A stretch of 11,341 nucleotides of DNA, from positions 1 to 11,341 of the forward strand of contig CAYSKJ010000102.1 in assembly GCA_964431655.1 (NCBI GenBank). The letters run 5' to 3'. Positions 1 to 6,755 of the stretch are shown here, piece by piece. The DNA is from CAYMEV01 sp964431655 [NCBI: uncultured bacterium]. Lineage in GTDB: Bacteria > CAYMEV01. Position numbers and translations under genes: made by a program. The notes below the pieces were generated by a model. The model did no database searches, was not told the DNA's origin, and saw only the letters and a program-made list of their open reading frames with translations. Every line of letters begins with the position of its first letter. The stretch's first letter is position 1.

Positions 1-1
1 T

Positions 2-529
2 GCTCAAGAAGACCACCTTTACTTTTTAAGCAGAATACCGAGGAAAGATCCAAGTTCAATAGCATTTAAAGATAAAGATATTGAACGTCTTATCTATTTA
101 CAATCTGTAAACATTAATAACGGTATTGAAGAGTGGAATTATTGGAACTTCGGTGACTTAAATCCTTCTTCTCTAATTCTATTGTATTCAGATAAAATAT
201 ACATGTTAGACGCATACTATAAACCTTCTGGGTTTTATGGTTCTTTGAAGGAAATAGATTTGAAAACAGGAACAGTTATATGGGAAAAGAAAACAGAAGA
301 TTATGAAGATTATAAGGAATTCCGTTTCAGTGACTCATTTTTTAAATTATTCAAAGACAGAATATTCATTATATCTCTAATAAAAGGAGAAAAATTTATC
401 ATGATTATTGATGCAAATACTGGAGAAACACTTCAAAGCTATATGCTGAAGGATATGAAGCTTCATTTTGGGCTTTCGGCTTCCCATGGTGAGGATAATT
501 GCCAGGGAAAACAGGATTTTATCCTCTAA
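2..529 (+). CDS. PQQ-like beta-propeller repeat protein, 3' part only
   Basis: The frame is open from the window edge to a TAA ending at 529 (about 175 residues visible), so the real start lies upstream; the TTG at 182 need not be a start. Two segments have the form of PQQ/quinoprotein-like propeller blades, in which a strand is followed by an acidic turn and a Thr-Gly: LKTGTVIWEK (coded near 261-291) and DANTGETLQSY (near 411-443). Strands between them are rich in Tyr, Phe and Ile. Proteins with such repeats are often periplasmic or outer-membrane-associated and bind partners or quinone cofactors, but the N-terminus is missing, so location and role cannot be given. The last ~20 codons (after about 470) lose the propeller character and are Ser/His/Gln-rich. 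The original 3' end may have been replaced by unrelated DNA. The family-level call is moderately sure; the function is unknown. Confidence 0.55.
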   Translation, partial: AQEDHLYFLSRIPRKDPSSIAFKDKDIERLIYLQSVNINNGIEEWNYWNFGDLNPSSLILLYSDKIYMLDAYYKPSGFYGSLKEIDLKTGTVIWEKKTEDYEDYKEFRFSDSFFKLFKDRIFIISLIKGEKFIMIIDANTGETLQSYMLKDMKLHFGLSASHGEDNCQGKQDFIL

Positions 530-931
530 AATCTTGCCTATATTAAATCTGATAAATTCAGGGTTTAAAACATCCATAGGGTGCAATATTAATGTTTTGC
601 AGGCCTTGGGTCAAGAACAAATTACTTCGATCAACAGTTGGCCGGGAGTATCCGAAATACCTTCCTTCAATGCCTTTTGCCGGTCTCTCAAATGAGACAG
701 CCCTGCCCCTGACATCTAAAATGCCCAGGGACAAAGACTGGAGATGTATAATGGCAAAAAACTTAGTTTATTCTTGCCTGAGCTGCAATGCTTAAAAAGG
801 AAAATTAATGCTAAAATGGCTATTAAAAATTTAATTTTATGGTACCATTTCTGAATGAGGCAATACGCCTCCAACTTCATAAAGCCATCTATGCTATTAA
901 TAATTGAAATGTAAATCATATCATTAATAAA
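530..931. other. Intergenic region, possibly holding decayed coding sequence
   Basis: I see no convincing gene in these 402 bp. On the minus strand two short open stretches read like coding sequence. One, ending at a stop near 565, contains ILDVRGRAVSFERP. The other, in the next frame and extending past 530 into the neighbouring gene, contains NPEFIRFNIGKILEDK. Both are interrupted within 200 bp and neither is recognisable. They could be remains of one frameshifted gene. A 5-bp stem (GAGGC/GCCTC, 857-871) lacks a T-run. The stretch from about 785 to 931 is strongly AT-rich and would hold the 3' end of the exonuclease operon transcript, but no clear rho-independent terminator is visible. Confidence 0.3.
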
Positions 932-1690
932 TTACAGTTCAATCATAACGGGACAGTGATCAGAACCATAGACATCAGCAAGAATGCCGGCTGATTTTAT
1001 CTCCGGAAGGAAGCCCTTACTGGCAAAGAAATAATCAAGCCGCCACCCTACATTCCTTTCCCGGGCCCTGGTCTTATAGTCCCACCAGGTATACTGGCCG
1101 GCTTCCTTGTTAAAATGCCTGAATACATCAATAAATCCATGTTCTATGACCCTTGTTATCCAGTCCCGCTCAATGGGCAGAAAGCCCGATACATTCTCGT
1201 TCTCCCGGGGCCTGGCAAGGTCTATGGGCTGGTGGGCAGTATTTACATCACCGCAGAATATTACATTTTTCCCGCTGTTTACAAGAAAATCAATATAATC
1301 AAGAAAGGAATCGTAAAACCGGAGCTTATAGTCAAGCCTTTCCCTGGACATATTCCCGTTGGGGAAATATACATTCAGCAGGATAAAGTCCCCGTAGTCA
1401 CATCCTATAAGCCTGCCTTCCCTGTCATAGCTTCCATCGTAGAAGGTCTTTATTATGCTGAGAGGTTCGGGCTTTGTAAAGACGGCAACACCGCTGTAGC
1501 CCTTCTTTTCGGCACAGGCATAATACCTGCGGTACCCGGAGTTATCAAGGCTGAAATCATCAAGCCTGTCAGCAGATACTTTTGTTTCCTGAATACAAAG
1601 GATATCAGGGGAAAGATCTGCCAGCCATTCATCAAATCCCTTTTTCAGAATGGCCCTTATACCGTTTACATTCCAGGTGACAATCTTCAT
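932..1690 (-). CDS. xthA: Exodeoxyribonuclease III (class II AP endonuclease)
   Basis: The 252-residue protein is a full-length exonuclease III/APE1-type enzyme. It cuts DNA 5' of abasic sites and removes 3'-blocking groups and 3'-terminal nucleotides during base excision repair in the cytoplasm, using Mg2+. All family motifs are visible in order: WNVNGIRA (Asn7), IQETK with the metal-binding Glu35, NVYFPNG with Tyr108, GDVNTAH with Asp148 and Asn150, RLDYFFAS with Asp219, and the C-terminal GSDHCPV with the Asp244-His245 catalytic pair. The spacing matches the short bacterial form (about 250-270 residues). The ATG at 1690 is the natural start because the protein opens directly with the conserved MKIVTWNVNG. 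It sits 17 bp after the stop of the upstream permease gene, with a weak AGGGA ribosome site about 12 bp before the ATG, so it is probably co-transcribed with the ABC exporter. That pairing has no obvious functional meaning. Confidence 0.95.
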   Translation of the reverse strand: MKIVTWNVNGIRAILKKGFDEWLADLSPDILCIQETKVSADRLDDFSLDNSGYRRYYACAEKKGYSGVAVFTKPEPLSIIKTFYDGSYDREGRLIGCDYGDFILLNVYFPNGNMSRERLDYKLRFYDSFLDYIDFLVNSGKNVIFCGDVNTAHQPIDLARPRENENVSGFLPIERDWITRVIEHGFIDVFRHFNKEAGQYTWWDYKTRARERNVGWRLDYFFASKGFLPEIKSAGILADVYGSDHCPVMIEL

Positions 1691-1707
1691 AAAACTGACT
1701 TATCCCT

Positions 1708-2826
1708 TTATTCCTTTATCCTGAAGTACCTTACAGCAAGCCAGGTAAAAGCCATAGCCCAGACAAGGAGTATGATGAAGTTCATGTAGATGTCTGAAAA
1801 TCCCCCGTTAAAGAATATAATCTGGTGAAAGGCATCCATTGCCCAGTAAGCCGGGGAAATAACAGCAATGCTCCTGAATGTTCCTGATACGATCTCAATG
1901 GGCCACCAGCATCCCCCCAGGGCTGCAAAGATATTGGCAGTAAGGACGGATACCCCGATTATCAGGTCCTCCTTTTCAATGACTGACCCGATAAATATAC
2001 TCAGAGAGCTCATTGTTACGGAAAATATTACTATATTCAGGATAAAGAGGAATGGATCTCCCATATTGAAGCCGAAAAACAGTAGCCCCGTGAATATCAG
2101 GATAAAGGCCTGCACTATGCCCATCATGAAGCGCCCCAGAAACTTCCCTCCCCACAGCCCGGCCACGGATGTGCTGGAATAAAGTATACGCTGGAGCACG
2201 CCGCGCTTTCGATCCTCCATGACCGTTATCCCTCCGTAGATCAGAACCATCATCATTATAAACTGGGTGGTGACACCGGGTATGGTGTGGTCAAAACCGG
2301 TAGGTATCACAGTGATGGTATTTTCAGGATACTGTGATTTTATCTCTATGATATCCCTGTATTTATTGGGTTCTTCAGAGATACTTAGCACATCTTCACT
2401 GCTGTTCAGCATCAGTTCCGTTATGGTTTTGGCAATTGCCTGTATAATCCTGGTTTCCACATGGGCGGCGGCATTGACACTTGCTTTGGAGTGCTTTCTG
2501 AATATCAGCTCCTGTGCTTTTCCCAGGGCGATATTTTCAGAAAAATCCTCGGGAATTATAAGAATCCGGCTGTAACTTTCCGGTTCAGCTTCAACTGTCT
2601 CCAGGGCAATATCGGGGGATTCAAGCTTTTTAACAAAAGAACTGCCCCACTGGCCTTTATCCTGGTTCAATACCAGAAGAGATGCCTTTACCGGCGTGCT
2701 TTCCTTATAAACATTCCCGAAAACCACAATAAAAACCAGGGGAAATACCAGTGTCCAGAAAAAGAATACCTTATCCTTTACCATCAGCCTTATGTCGTTT
2801 AATGCAATATGTAAGATGCTCTTCAT
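1708..2826 (-). CDS. ABC-2 type transporter permease (second permease of the exporter)
   Basis: The 372-residue membrane subunit has the ABC-2 permease layout: one N-terminal membrane segment (about residues 20-40), a large extracytoplasmic domain (about 42-183) and five C-terminal segments (about 184-204, 233-253, 260-282, 288-306, 348-367). Family hallmarks include IPEDFSENIA (91-100) in the outer domain, the cytoplasmic loop MEDRKRGVLQRIL (203-215) that usually touches the ATPase, and SPAYWAMDAF (324-333) before the last segment. This architecture matches the YhgE/YbhR/YbhS-like group (ABC2_membrane_3 type), in which two related permeases pair with one ATPase to export drugs, lipids or other hydrophobic compounds. 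The substrate cannot be read from sequence. Its ATG (2826) overlaps the TGA of the preceding permease by 4 bp (ATGA), so translation is likely coupled and a heterodimer is expected. It is followed 17 bp later by the exonuclease gene. Confidence 0.9.
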   Translation of the reverse strand: MKSILHIALNDIRLMVKDKVFFFWTLVFPLVFIVVFGNVYKESTPVKASLLVLNQDKGQWGSSFVKKLESPDIALETVEAEPESYSRILIIPEDFSENIALGKAQELIFRKHSKASVNAAAHVETRIIQAIAKTITELMLNSSEDVLSISEEPNKYRDIIEIKSQYPENTITVIPTGFDHTIPGVTTQFIMMMVLIYGGITVMEDRKRGVLQRILYSSTSVAGLWGGKFLGRFMMGIVQAFILIFTGLLFFGFNMGDPFLFILNIVIFSVTMSSLSIFIGSVIEKEDLIIGVSVLTANIFAALGGCWWPIEIVSGTFRSIAVISPAYWAMDAFHQIIFFNGGFSDIYMNFIILLVWAMAFTWLAVRYFRIKE

Positions 2827-4064
2827 ATCCTTATCCTCTTTTTGAGAAAGAAAGAAGCAAGAATAAAGAGCAGTACTCCGGTAACAAGAAAAATCCCTAT
2901 GGATAAGGACGGAAAGATATTGTCTTTGATCTTAAGGCTTCCCTCGATAAACCAGTAGTTAGGGGTCATCCTGGAGAAGAACTGAATGCCTGAAGGCAGG
3001 TTATTTACAGGAAAGATGCTTCCGCCCAGGGCGCTGAACCCAAGAATAATGGGCGCTGTAAAGGCTCCAGCCTGGTTCCTGTTCTTAAAAAAGCCGTTTA
3101 ATAATGAAAAGAATGCAGCAATCCAGAAGCATACGACAGCTGAAAGTACAAACATGCTGAGATAATTTCCCCATTTGATGCCAAAAAGCAGGACCCCTGT
3201 AAGGATAATAAGAAGAAGGGCAAATGTGCCCATTATCCACCCGGAAAGTATCCTTGCCAGTATCAGCTCACCGGTCTTCATCGGAGAAAACATCATCCTC
3301 TGAAGTTTGCCATCTTCACGCTCGGATAGTATCTCGCGGATAAATATCTCAATTATAAAAAAGAGGAACATTATTGACATGCCTGGAAGGATATAGGCAA
3401 ATATGTTCAGGCCGGCAGTGCTTTCTGATGCATCCTTCCCTTTTACCTCGCTCTTAAGCTGAATCAGGAGAGGATCAAGGTAACTGCATATCTTTTCAAT
3501 CTTTTTTTTGCCCTTTTCCATGAAGGGCACCATATCCTGTATGTCAATATCCTCAAGATTATCATCCAGCAGGCTTTCGATCTCTCTTATCTCCGGTTCA
3601 AAGGCCACAACGAAGCCTGATATTATAACAGCATAGGTATTCATGAACTCTTCAACTATCAGGGGCAGAAACTGCTCCGAAGGATTTTTGATTACTGTAA
3701 ATTCAGATTTTTCCGCCTTAATGATCCTCTCGGAAAAATCTTCAGGTATAATGACCAGTGCTGACGCTTTTCCCTTTGATATCAGATCCATGCCCTCTTC
3801 CTCTTTCACCACGCTGATATCAAACATATCCTCTATCTGCGGAGAACTGAAGGACCCCAGGAAAAATCTGGAACCTATATTGACATCCTTGTCCACAATC
3901 AAAAGCTTTATCTTCGGCAGTTCAGTATTATTGCCCGAGGGTTTGAAAACTGAGCCTATTATGCCTGTCATTACCAGGGGGGTAAGCATGAGTACCAGAA
4001 TTGCAACCGGAGACTTCAATCTTCTTCTGGCATCATTAAGGAATACAAGCAGGATTCTTCTCAA
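2823..4064 (-). CDS. ABC-2 type transporter permease (first permease of the exporter)
   Basis: This 413-residue permease has the same plan as its neighbour: a membrane segment at about 20-39, a long outer domain (about 40-222) and five more segments near 223-243, 274-294, 300-322, 333-352 and 386-407. IIPEDFSERI (105-114) and the cytoplasmic loop SEREDGKLQRMMFSP (247-261) correspond to the equivalent motifs of the second permease, so the two probably arose by duplication and work as a heterodimer. The outer domain is about 40 residues longer and contains a charged, helical-looking stretch (about 156-210, rich in Glu, Asp and Lys) that the partner lacks. The ATG at 4064 overlaps the ATPase stop by 4 bp and the TGA at 2823 overlaps the next start by 4 bp, an arrangement typical of translational coupling. 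The substrate is unknown; drug, lipid or small-molecule export is a family-level guess. Confidence 0.9.
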   Translation of the reverse strand: MRRILLVFLNDARRRLKSPVAILVLMLTPLVMTGIIGSVFKPSGNNTELPKIKLLIVDKDVNIGSRFFLGSFSSPQIEDMFDISVVKEEEGMDLISKGKASALVIIPEDFSERIIKAEKSEFTVIKNPSEQFLPLIVEEFMNTYAVIISGFVVAFEPEIREIESLLDDNLEDIDIQDMVPFMEKGKKKIEKICSYLDPLLIQLKSEVKGKDASESTAGLNIFAYILPGMSIMFLFFIIEIFIREILSEREDGKLQRMMFSPMKTGELILARILSGWIMGTFALLLIILTGVLLFGIKWGNYLSMFVLSAVVCFWIAAFFSLLNGFFKNRNQAGAFTAPIILGFSALGGSIFPVNNLPSGIQFFSRMTPNYWFIEGSLKIKDNIFPSLSIGIFLVTGVLLFILASFFLKKRIRI

Positions 4065-5002
4065 TCCTCCAGGCTCCTTCCCGTAAGCTTAAGGAATACA
4101 GCCTCCAGGTTGGGGGATTTTATCTTGATATCTGATACATGTATATGGTGGCGGAAGAGAAGCTCGAGGAGCGAGGGTATCTTCTCCGTATTGTCAAAGG
4201 CAAGGTTTACAGAATTTTCCCTCACTGAAAGGACATCAAAACCGGGCAGATCCTTATCCCCGAGCAGGGATGACATAGTCTCAGCGCTGTATTCGCCTCT
4301 GATCTCAACCATCTCTTTTTCACCCACAATCTTTATAAGCTCTGCAAGCGTGCCTTCTGCCCTTACCGAACCTCTGTCCATTATTGCAATGCGGGTGCAG
4401 ATTTCCTCCACTTCCGCAAGCTGATGGGTGGTGAATATAACCGATGTGCCTTCTCTTCCCACATTCTTTACAATCTCAAGTATATTAACCTTGGTCTGGA
4501 CATCAATACCCACCGTCGGTTCATCCAGAAGAAGGAGCTCAGGTTTGTGAATCATGCCTATGGCGATATTAAGCCGGCGTTTCATCCCCCCTGAAAAATT
4601 CTTTACCGGTTCCCTGGAACGGCTGCTTAATCCCACAAGATTCAGGATCTCGCCGGCATTATTCCTTATGATGGGCCTGGGCAGATCATAGAGCCCTCCC
4701 CAGAAGAGCAGGTTGTCCATGGCATTCAGCTCCTCGTAGAAAGCCATATCCTGAGGGACTATTCCCATATAATTCTTCAGTTCGGGATTAGAAAAAAGGT
4801 CCTGGCGTCTGAAGGTAACTGATCCTGTAAAATCCTTCAGTGTACCCGAAAGGACTGAGATCAGTGTGGTTTTACCAGCGCCGTTGGGGCCGAGCAATCC
4901 CAGTATCTGGCCTTTCTTAACTGAAAGGCTGAAATTATTAAGGGCGGTAATATCCCCGTAGCTTTTTGAAAGGTTTTTGATATCAAGCATTATTTCTTCC
5001 AT
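4061..5002 (-). CDS. ABC transporter ATP-binding protein of the ABC-2 exporter
   Basis: The 313-residue nucleotide-binding subunit powers the two permeases encoded immediately downstream. All ATPase motifs are intact: Walker A GPNGAGKT (38-45), Q-loop Gln84 in VPQD, ABC signature FSGGM (136-140), Walker B LLLLDEP (156-162) with catalytic Glu161, a D-loop starting at Gly165 and the switch His193 in TTHQ. The ~90 residues after 225 form the C-terminal extension common in DrrA/NatA/CcmA-like exporters. Two starts are possible: ATG at 5002, giving MEEIM, and ATG at 4990, giving MLDIKNLSKSYG. The second matches where the family usually begins and has a GGAAG ribosome site about 5 bp upstream, whereas nothing similar precedes 5002; the boundary given is the longer option. 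It is the first gene of a minus-strand operon reading ATPase-permease-permease-exonuclease. Confidence 0.94.
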   Translation of the reverse strand: MEEIMLDIKNLSKSYGDITALNNFSLSVKKGQILGLLGPNGAGKTTLISVLSGTLKDFTGSVTFRRQDLFSNPELKNYMGIVPQDMAFYEELNAMDNLLFWGGLYDLPRPIIRNNAGEILNLVGLSSRSREPVKNFSGGMKRRLNIAIGMIHKPELLLLDEPTVGIDVQTKVNILEIVKNVGREGTSVIFTTHQLAEVEEICTRIAIMDRGSVRAEGTLAELIKIVGEKEMVEIRGEYSAETMSSLLGDKDLPGFDVLSVRENSVNLAFDNTEKIPSLLELLFRHHIHVSDIKIKSPNLEAVFLKLTGRSLED

Positions 5003-5021
5003 GAAAAACAGCTTAGCAAAT

Positions 5022-5027
5022 ATTATG
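5022..5027 (-). promoter_or_regulatory. Possible -10 element for the ABC exporter operon
   Basis: Read on the minus strand this is CATAAT (5 of 6 to TATAAT). It would start RNA near 5015, giving a ~25-nt leader if translation begins at 4990. No acceptable -35 hexamer lies 16-18 bp upstream. That stretch is instead an A/T tract (5038-5054 on the plus strand), so this is only a plausible site. Confidence 0.25.
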
Positions 5028-5064
5028 CTTTTGGCAAATAATTTTATTTTTTTTCATGCACAGG

Positions 5065-5113
5065 AATTCTGTCTGTAAGATATGGCATTTGACAAGGCTG
5101 TATATATCAGGCC
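5065..5113 (+). repeat. Diverged copy of the IS110 right-end region just left of IS copy 1
   Basis: Positions 5065-5090 match 6611-6636, the 3' non-coding part of the IS, at 20 of 26 bases without gaps, including the 9-mer TCTGTAAGA and the 5-mer GGCAT. About 20 bp further on, CAGGCC recurs at nearly the same distance in both places (5108-5113 and 6653-6658). This could be the leftover right end of an older, related element beside the present insertion. The transposase part of that element is not present here. Confidence 0.4.
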
Positions 5114-5156
5114 AGATGTTATCAGATGCCATTCAGAGTTCCTCCCTGAATACAAA

Positions 5157-5185
5157 CTGATAGTAAACTTATAGGTTGTTATGAT
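5157..5185 (+). promoter_or_regulatory. Possible promoter for the IS110 leader RNA in copy 1
   Basis: CTGATA (5157-5162, 4 of 6 to TTGACA) lies 17 bp before TATGAT (5180-5185, 5 of 6 to TATAAT). The -10 lies inside the element while the -35 lies in host DNA. In copy 2 the -10 recurs at 9885-9890 but the flank differs, so expression could depend on the insertion site. In a circular form the -35 would come from the element's other end. This is inference from sequence only. Confidence 0.27.
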
Positions 5186-5195
5186 AAAAGAATAA

Positions 5196-5435
5196 AGTAC
5201 TTTGGTCAATAGAGATTTATGCCTTTTATTTGTAGTGGGTGGTTGTATACTGTTAATATCCTTGCCCGGGAAAATAAGGAAAAGGACAGCAGGTAGTCTG
5301 TTGATTTTATGTGGCGTTTAACGACCACGTTGATAGGTTTGGTCAGACCGCCTGCTGCATCTTTGTCCCGACAAAATAGAACGCATATGCGATGCTGGAT
5401 AGTGGAATGGAAAAATGCATAACCACCAAGGTACT
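5196..5435 (+). ncRNA. Candidate IS110 bridge RNA (seekRNA) region, copy 1
   Basis: The 5' non-coding region of IS110 elements encodes a bridge RNA whose internal loops pair with target and donor DNA. By eye this leader can fold as follows. The closing stem pairs 5196-5206 with 5425-5435 (11 pairs, one G-U). Hairpin 1 pairs 5222-5231 with 5272-5285 (10 pairs, one bulge) around a ~40-nt loop. Hairpin 2 pairs CAGCAGG (5287-5293) and GTCTG (5296-5300) with CAGAC (5344-5348) and CCTGCTG (5351-5357), opens into a large internal loop (5301-5310 and 5329-5343), and is capped by GTGGCGT/ACG-A-CCAC (5311-5328). Hairpin 2 has exactly the stem, open loop, stem shape of a guide loop. No ORF of the element covers this region. 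The RNA ends are not known; the coordinates follow the closing stem. Confidence 0.5.
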
Positions 5436-5475
5436 CCGCTCCTTTTTTCTCTGAGCAAATACAAAGGGGGAAGGG

Positions 5476-6582
5476 ATGATACAAAAAGCACATTGAATTG
5501 ACCGGCACAAACGGTCAGCAACCATTTCGGTTATGAACCGGGAAGGGAAGGAAATAAAATTTATAGGTTCCTGCAACAATTTGAATAATTACATTCAAAG
5601 GCTTGGCCCTGAAGATGCAGTAGTCTTTTAAACTGGTCTTGGAAGTTTCTATTGGGCAGACAAGATTGAAGAGAAGGGGGCAGCATGCTTTATAATTAAT
5701 CCGTATAAATTCAGGATTATAAAAGACTTCTGGAACAAGACAGATAAAAATGACAGCCGAAATATGGTAAAAGCACTCTGGGTACATGTTGTTACCGGTG
5801 AGTTCGGCCTGCCGGTAGTATATAAACCAAGCCGTGAAGTAAGGGAATTACGAAGACTATTTTCGATCTATGAGAGCCTGAATAAACACCTGGTAATGCT
5901 TAAGAACAGCATCCAGGCAGTCCTTACAGAGAATGGCAATATACTTTCAAAAGAATGTAAGAGACTGCTTTTATCAGAGGAATAAGGATCATCTTACCTT
6001 AATAAGCTTGATATTTCTGAGGCAAGCAGAATTAGTATCCAGATGAGCCTGGAGATATTATGGAAGGTGAAGGAGCAAAAGGAGCAGCTGGGTAAAGAAA
6101 TATTTTATGCAGGGAAACCGTTTAGAAAAGAAGTAAAACTGCTTATTTCAATCAAAGGAATTACTCCGCTGTCAGCCTTAGCTTTTATATCTGATGTCGG
6201 TGATGTTAGCCGTTTTAGAACAGCCAGGAAGATGTACGCCTATCCTGGTCTTGTGCCTGGATTGAAAGAGAGCGGTGACATATCCAGGGCAGGTCATATC
6301 AATCGTGCTTCCCGTAAAACTACTCGAACTCTATTTAGCCAGTCTCTGATACAGGCAATGTTTGCGTCAACCTACTTGAACAATTTTTATGAAAATGTAA
6401 AGGGACGAAGAGTTGCAGGAAGAGGAAGAATTGCTTTAATCAGAAAATTATGCGGATTAATGAGAAGAAATATTCTTGCAGAAGAACATTTCAGGAGTGT
6501 AGATATTGATCGTTACAATAAAAAGGTAGATCAATTTGAGCAGACTCTAAAAATTATGGAGGAGGAGAAAAAAATTGCTTGA
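5476..6582 (+). pseudogene. IS110-family DEDD transposase, interrupted by three in-frame stops (copy 1)
   Basis: Reading frame 1 from ATG 5476 (preceded by GGGGGAAGGG) to TGA 6580-6582 gives a continuous IS110 transposase of 368 codons without frameshifts, but with stops at TGA 5494-5496 (codon 7), TAA 5629-5631 (codon 52) and TAA 5983-5985 (codon 170). The N-terminal RuvC-like domain shows IDRHK with Asp9, then VVF-stop-TGLGSFYW where the family has Phe-Glu before Thr-Gly, then KTDKND with Asp90 and Asp93. The C-terminal Tnp domain has YPGLVPGLKESGD with a candidate catalytic Ser near 266 and SRAGHINRASRKTTRTL. Codons 7 and 52 read naturally as Gly and Glu, each one G-to-T change from the stop seen. 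The longest surviving pieces (5764-5985 and 6043-6582) lack the catalytic acids, so no active enzyme should be made. Copy 2 carries the same three stops. Confidence 0.9.
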
Positions 6583-6755
6583 CTTTTATCATGTTTGATA
6601 ATCAAATGGAAATTCCTTCTGTAAGAACAGGCATATTTTACTGGATATTTTACAGGCCTGATCGGCTGGCAGATTCGAAGCAAAAGGCCTCTAATCAAAA
6701 AGAACCGTCTCTTCTAATTCACAATTTTACCATCAGTTAGCTTGATCATTAACAC

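Larger units (their letters stand above)
5167..6636 (+). mobile_element. IS110-family insertion sequence, copy 1 (dead transposase, structured leader)
   Basis: The coordinates give the stretch that reads the same as 9872-11341. Identity starts sharply at 5167 (the preceding base differs) and continues to the window edge, so the true right end lies at or beyond 6636, and before the promoter at 6756. The order is a ~310-bp structured non-coding left end, a broken DEDD transposase frame (5476-6582) and a short non-coding right end with a palindrome TTTGAT-A-ATCAAA (6594-6606). There are no obvious terminal inverted repeats and no clear target duplication, both normal for IS110. A long 5' and short 3' non-coding part fits the IS110 group rather than the IS1111 group. 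The first 7 bases (ACTTATA) could be target sequence rather than element. It is inserted between the ABC exporter operon and the surface-protein gene pair. Confidence 0.9.

Noticed and set aside
541-570. 11-base match (552-562) to the IS transposase gene at 5705-5715, suggesting an IS110 remnant
   Set aside because: Similarity does not extend to either side beyond scattered bases, and the following conserved KDFWNKTD region is absent.
857-871. GAGGC/GCCTC hairpin as a terminator for the exonuclease operon
   Set aside because: The stem is only five pairs and no T-run follows in either direction.
1115-1789. 224-codon plus-strand ORF antisense to the exonuclease gene
   Set aside because: It overlaps a certain exonuclease III gene on the other strand. 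Its composition mirrors that gene, and it shows no family motif and no ribosome site.
5206-5787. Several 67-100 codon minus-strand ORFs across the IS leader, repeated at 9911-10492
   Set aside because: They occur twice only because the IS is duplicated. They overlap the structured leader and the transposase frame and have no recognisable protein features.
5476-6582. Stop codon recoding or an alternative genetic code rescuing the transposase
   Set aside because: Both TAA and TGA would have to be read through, yet TAA and TGA end ordinary genes here (TGA ends the permease gene at 2823). No stimulatory element was seen at the three stops.
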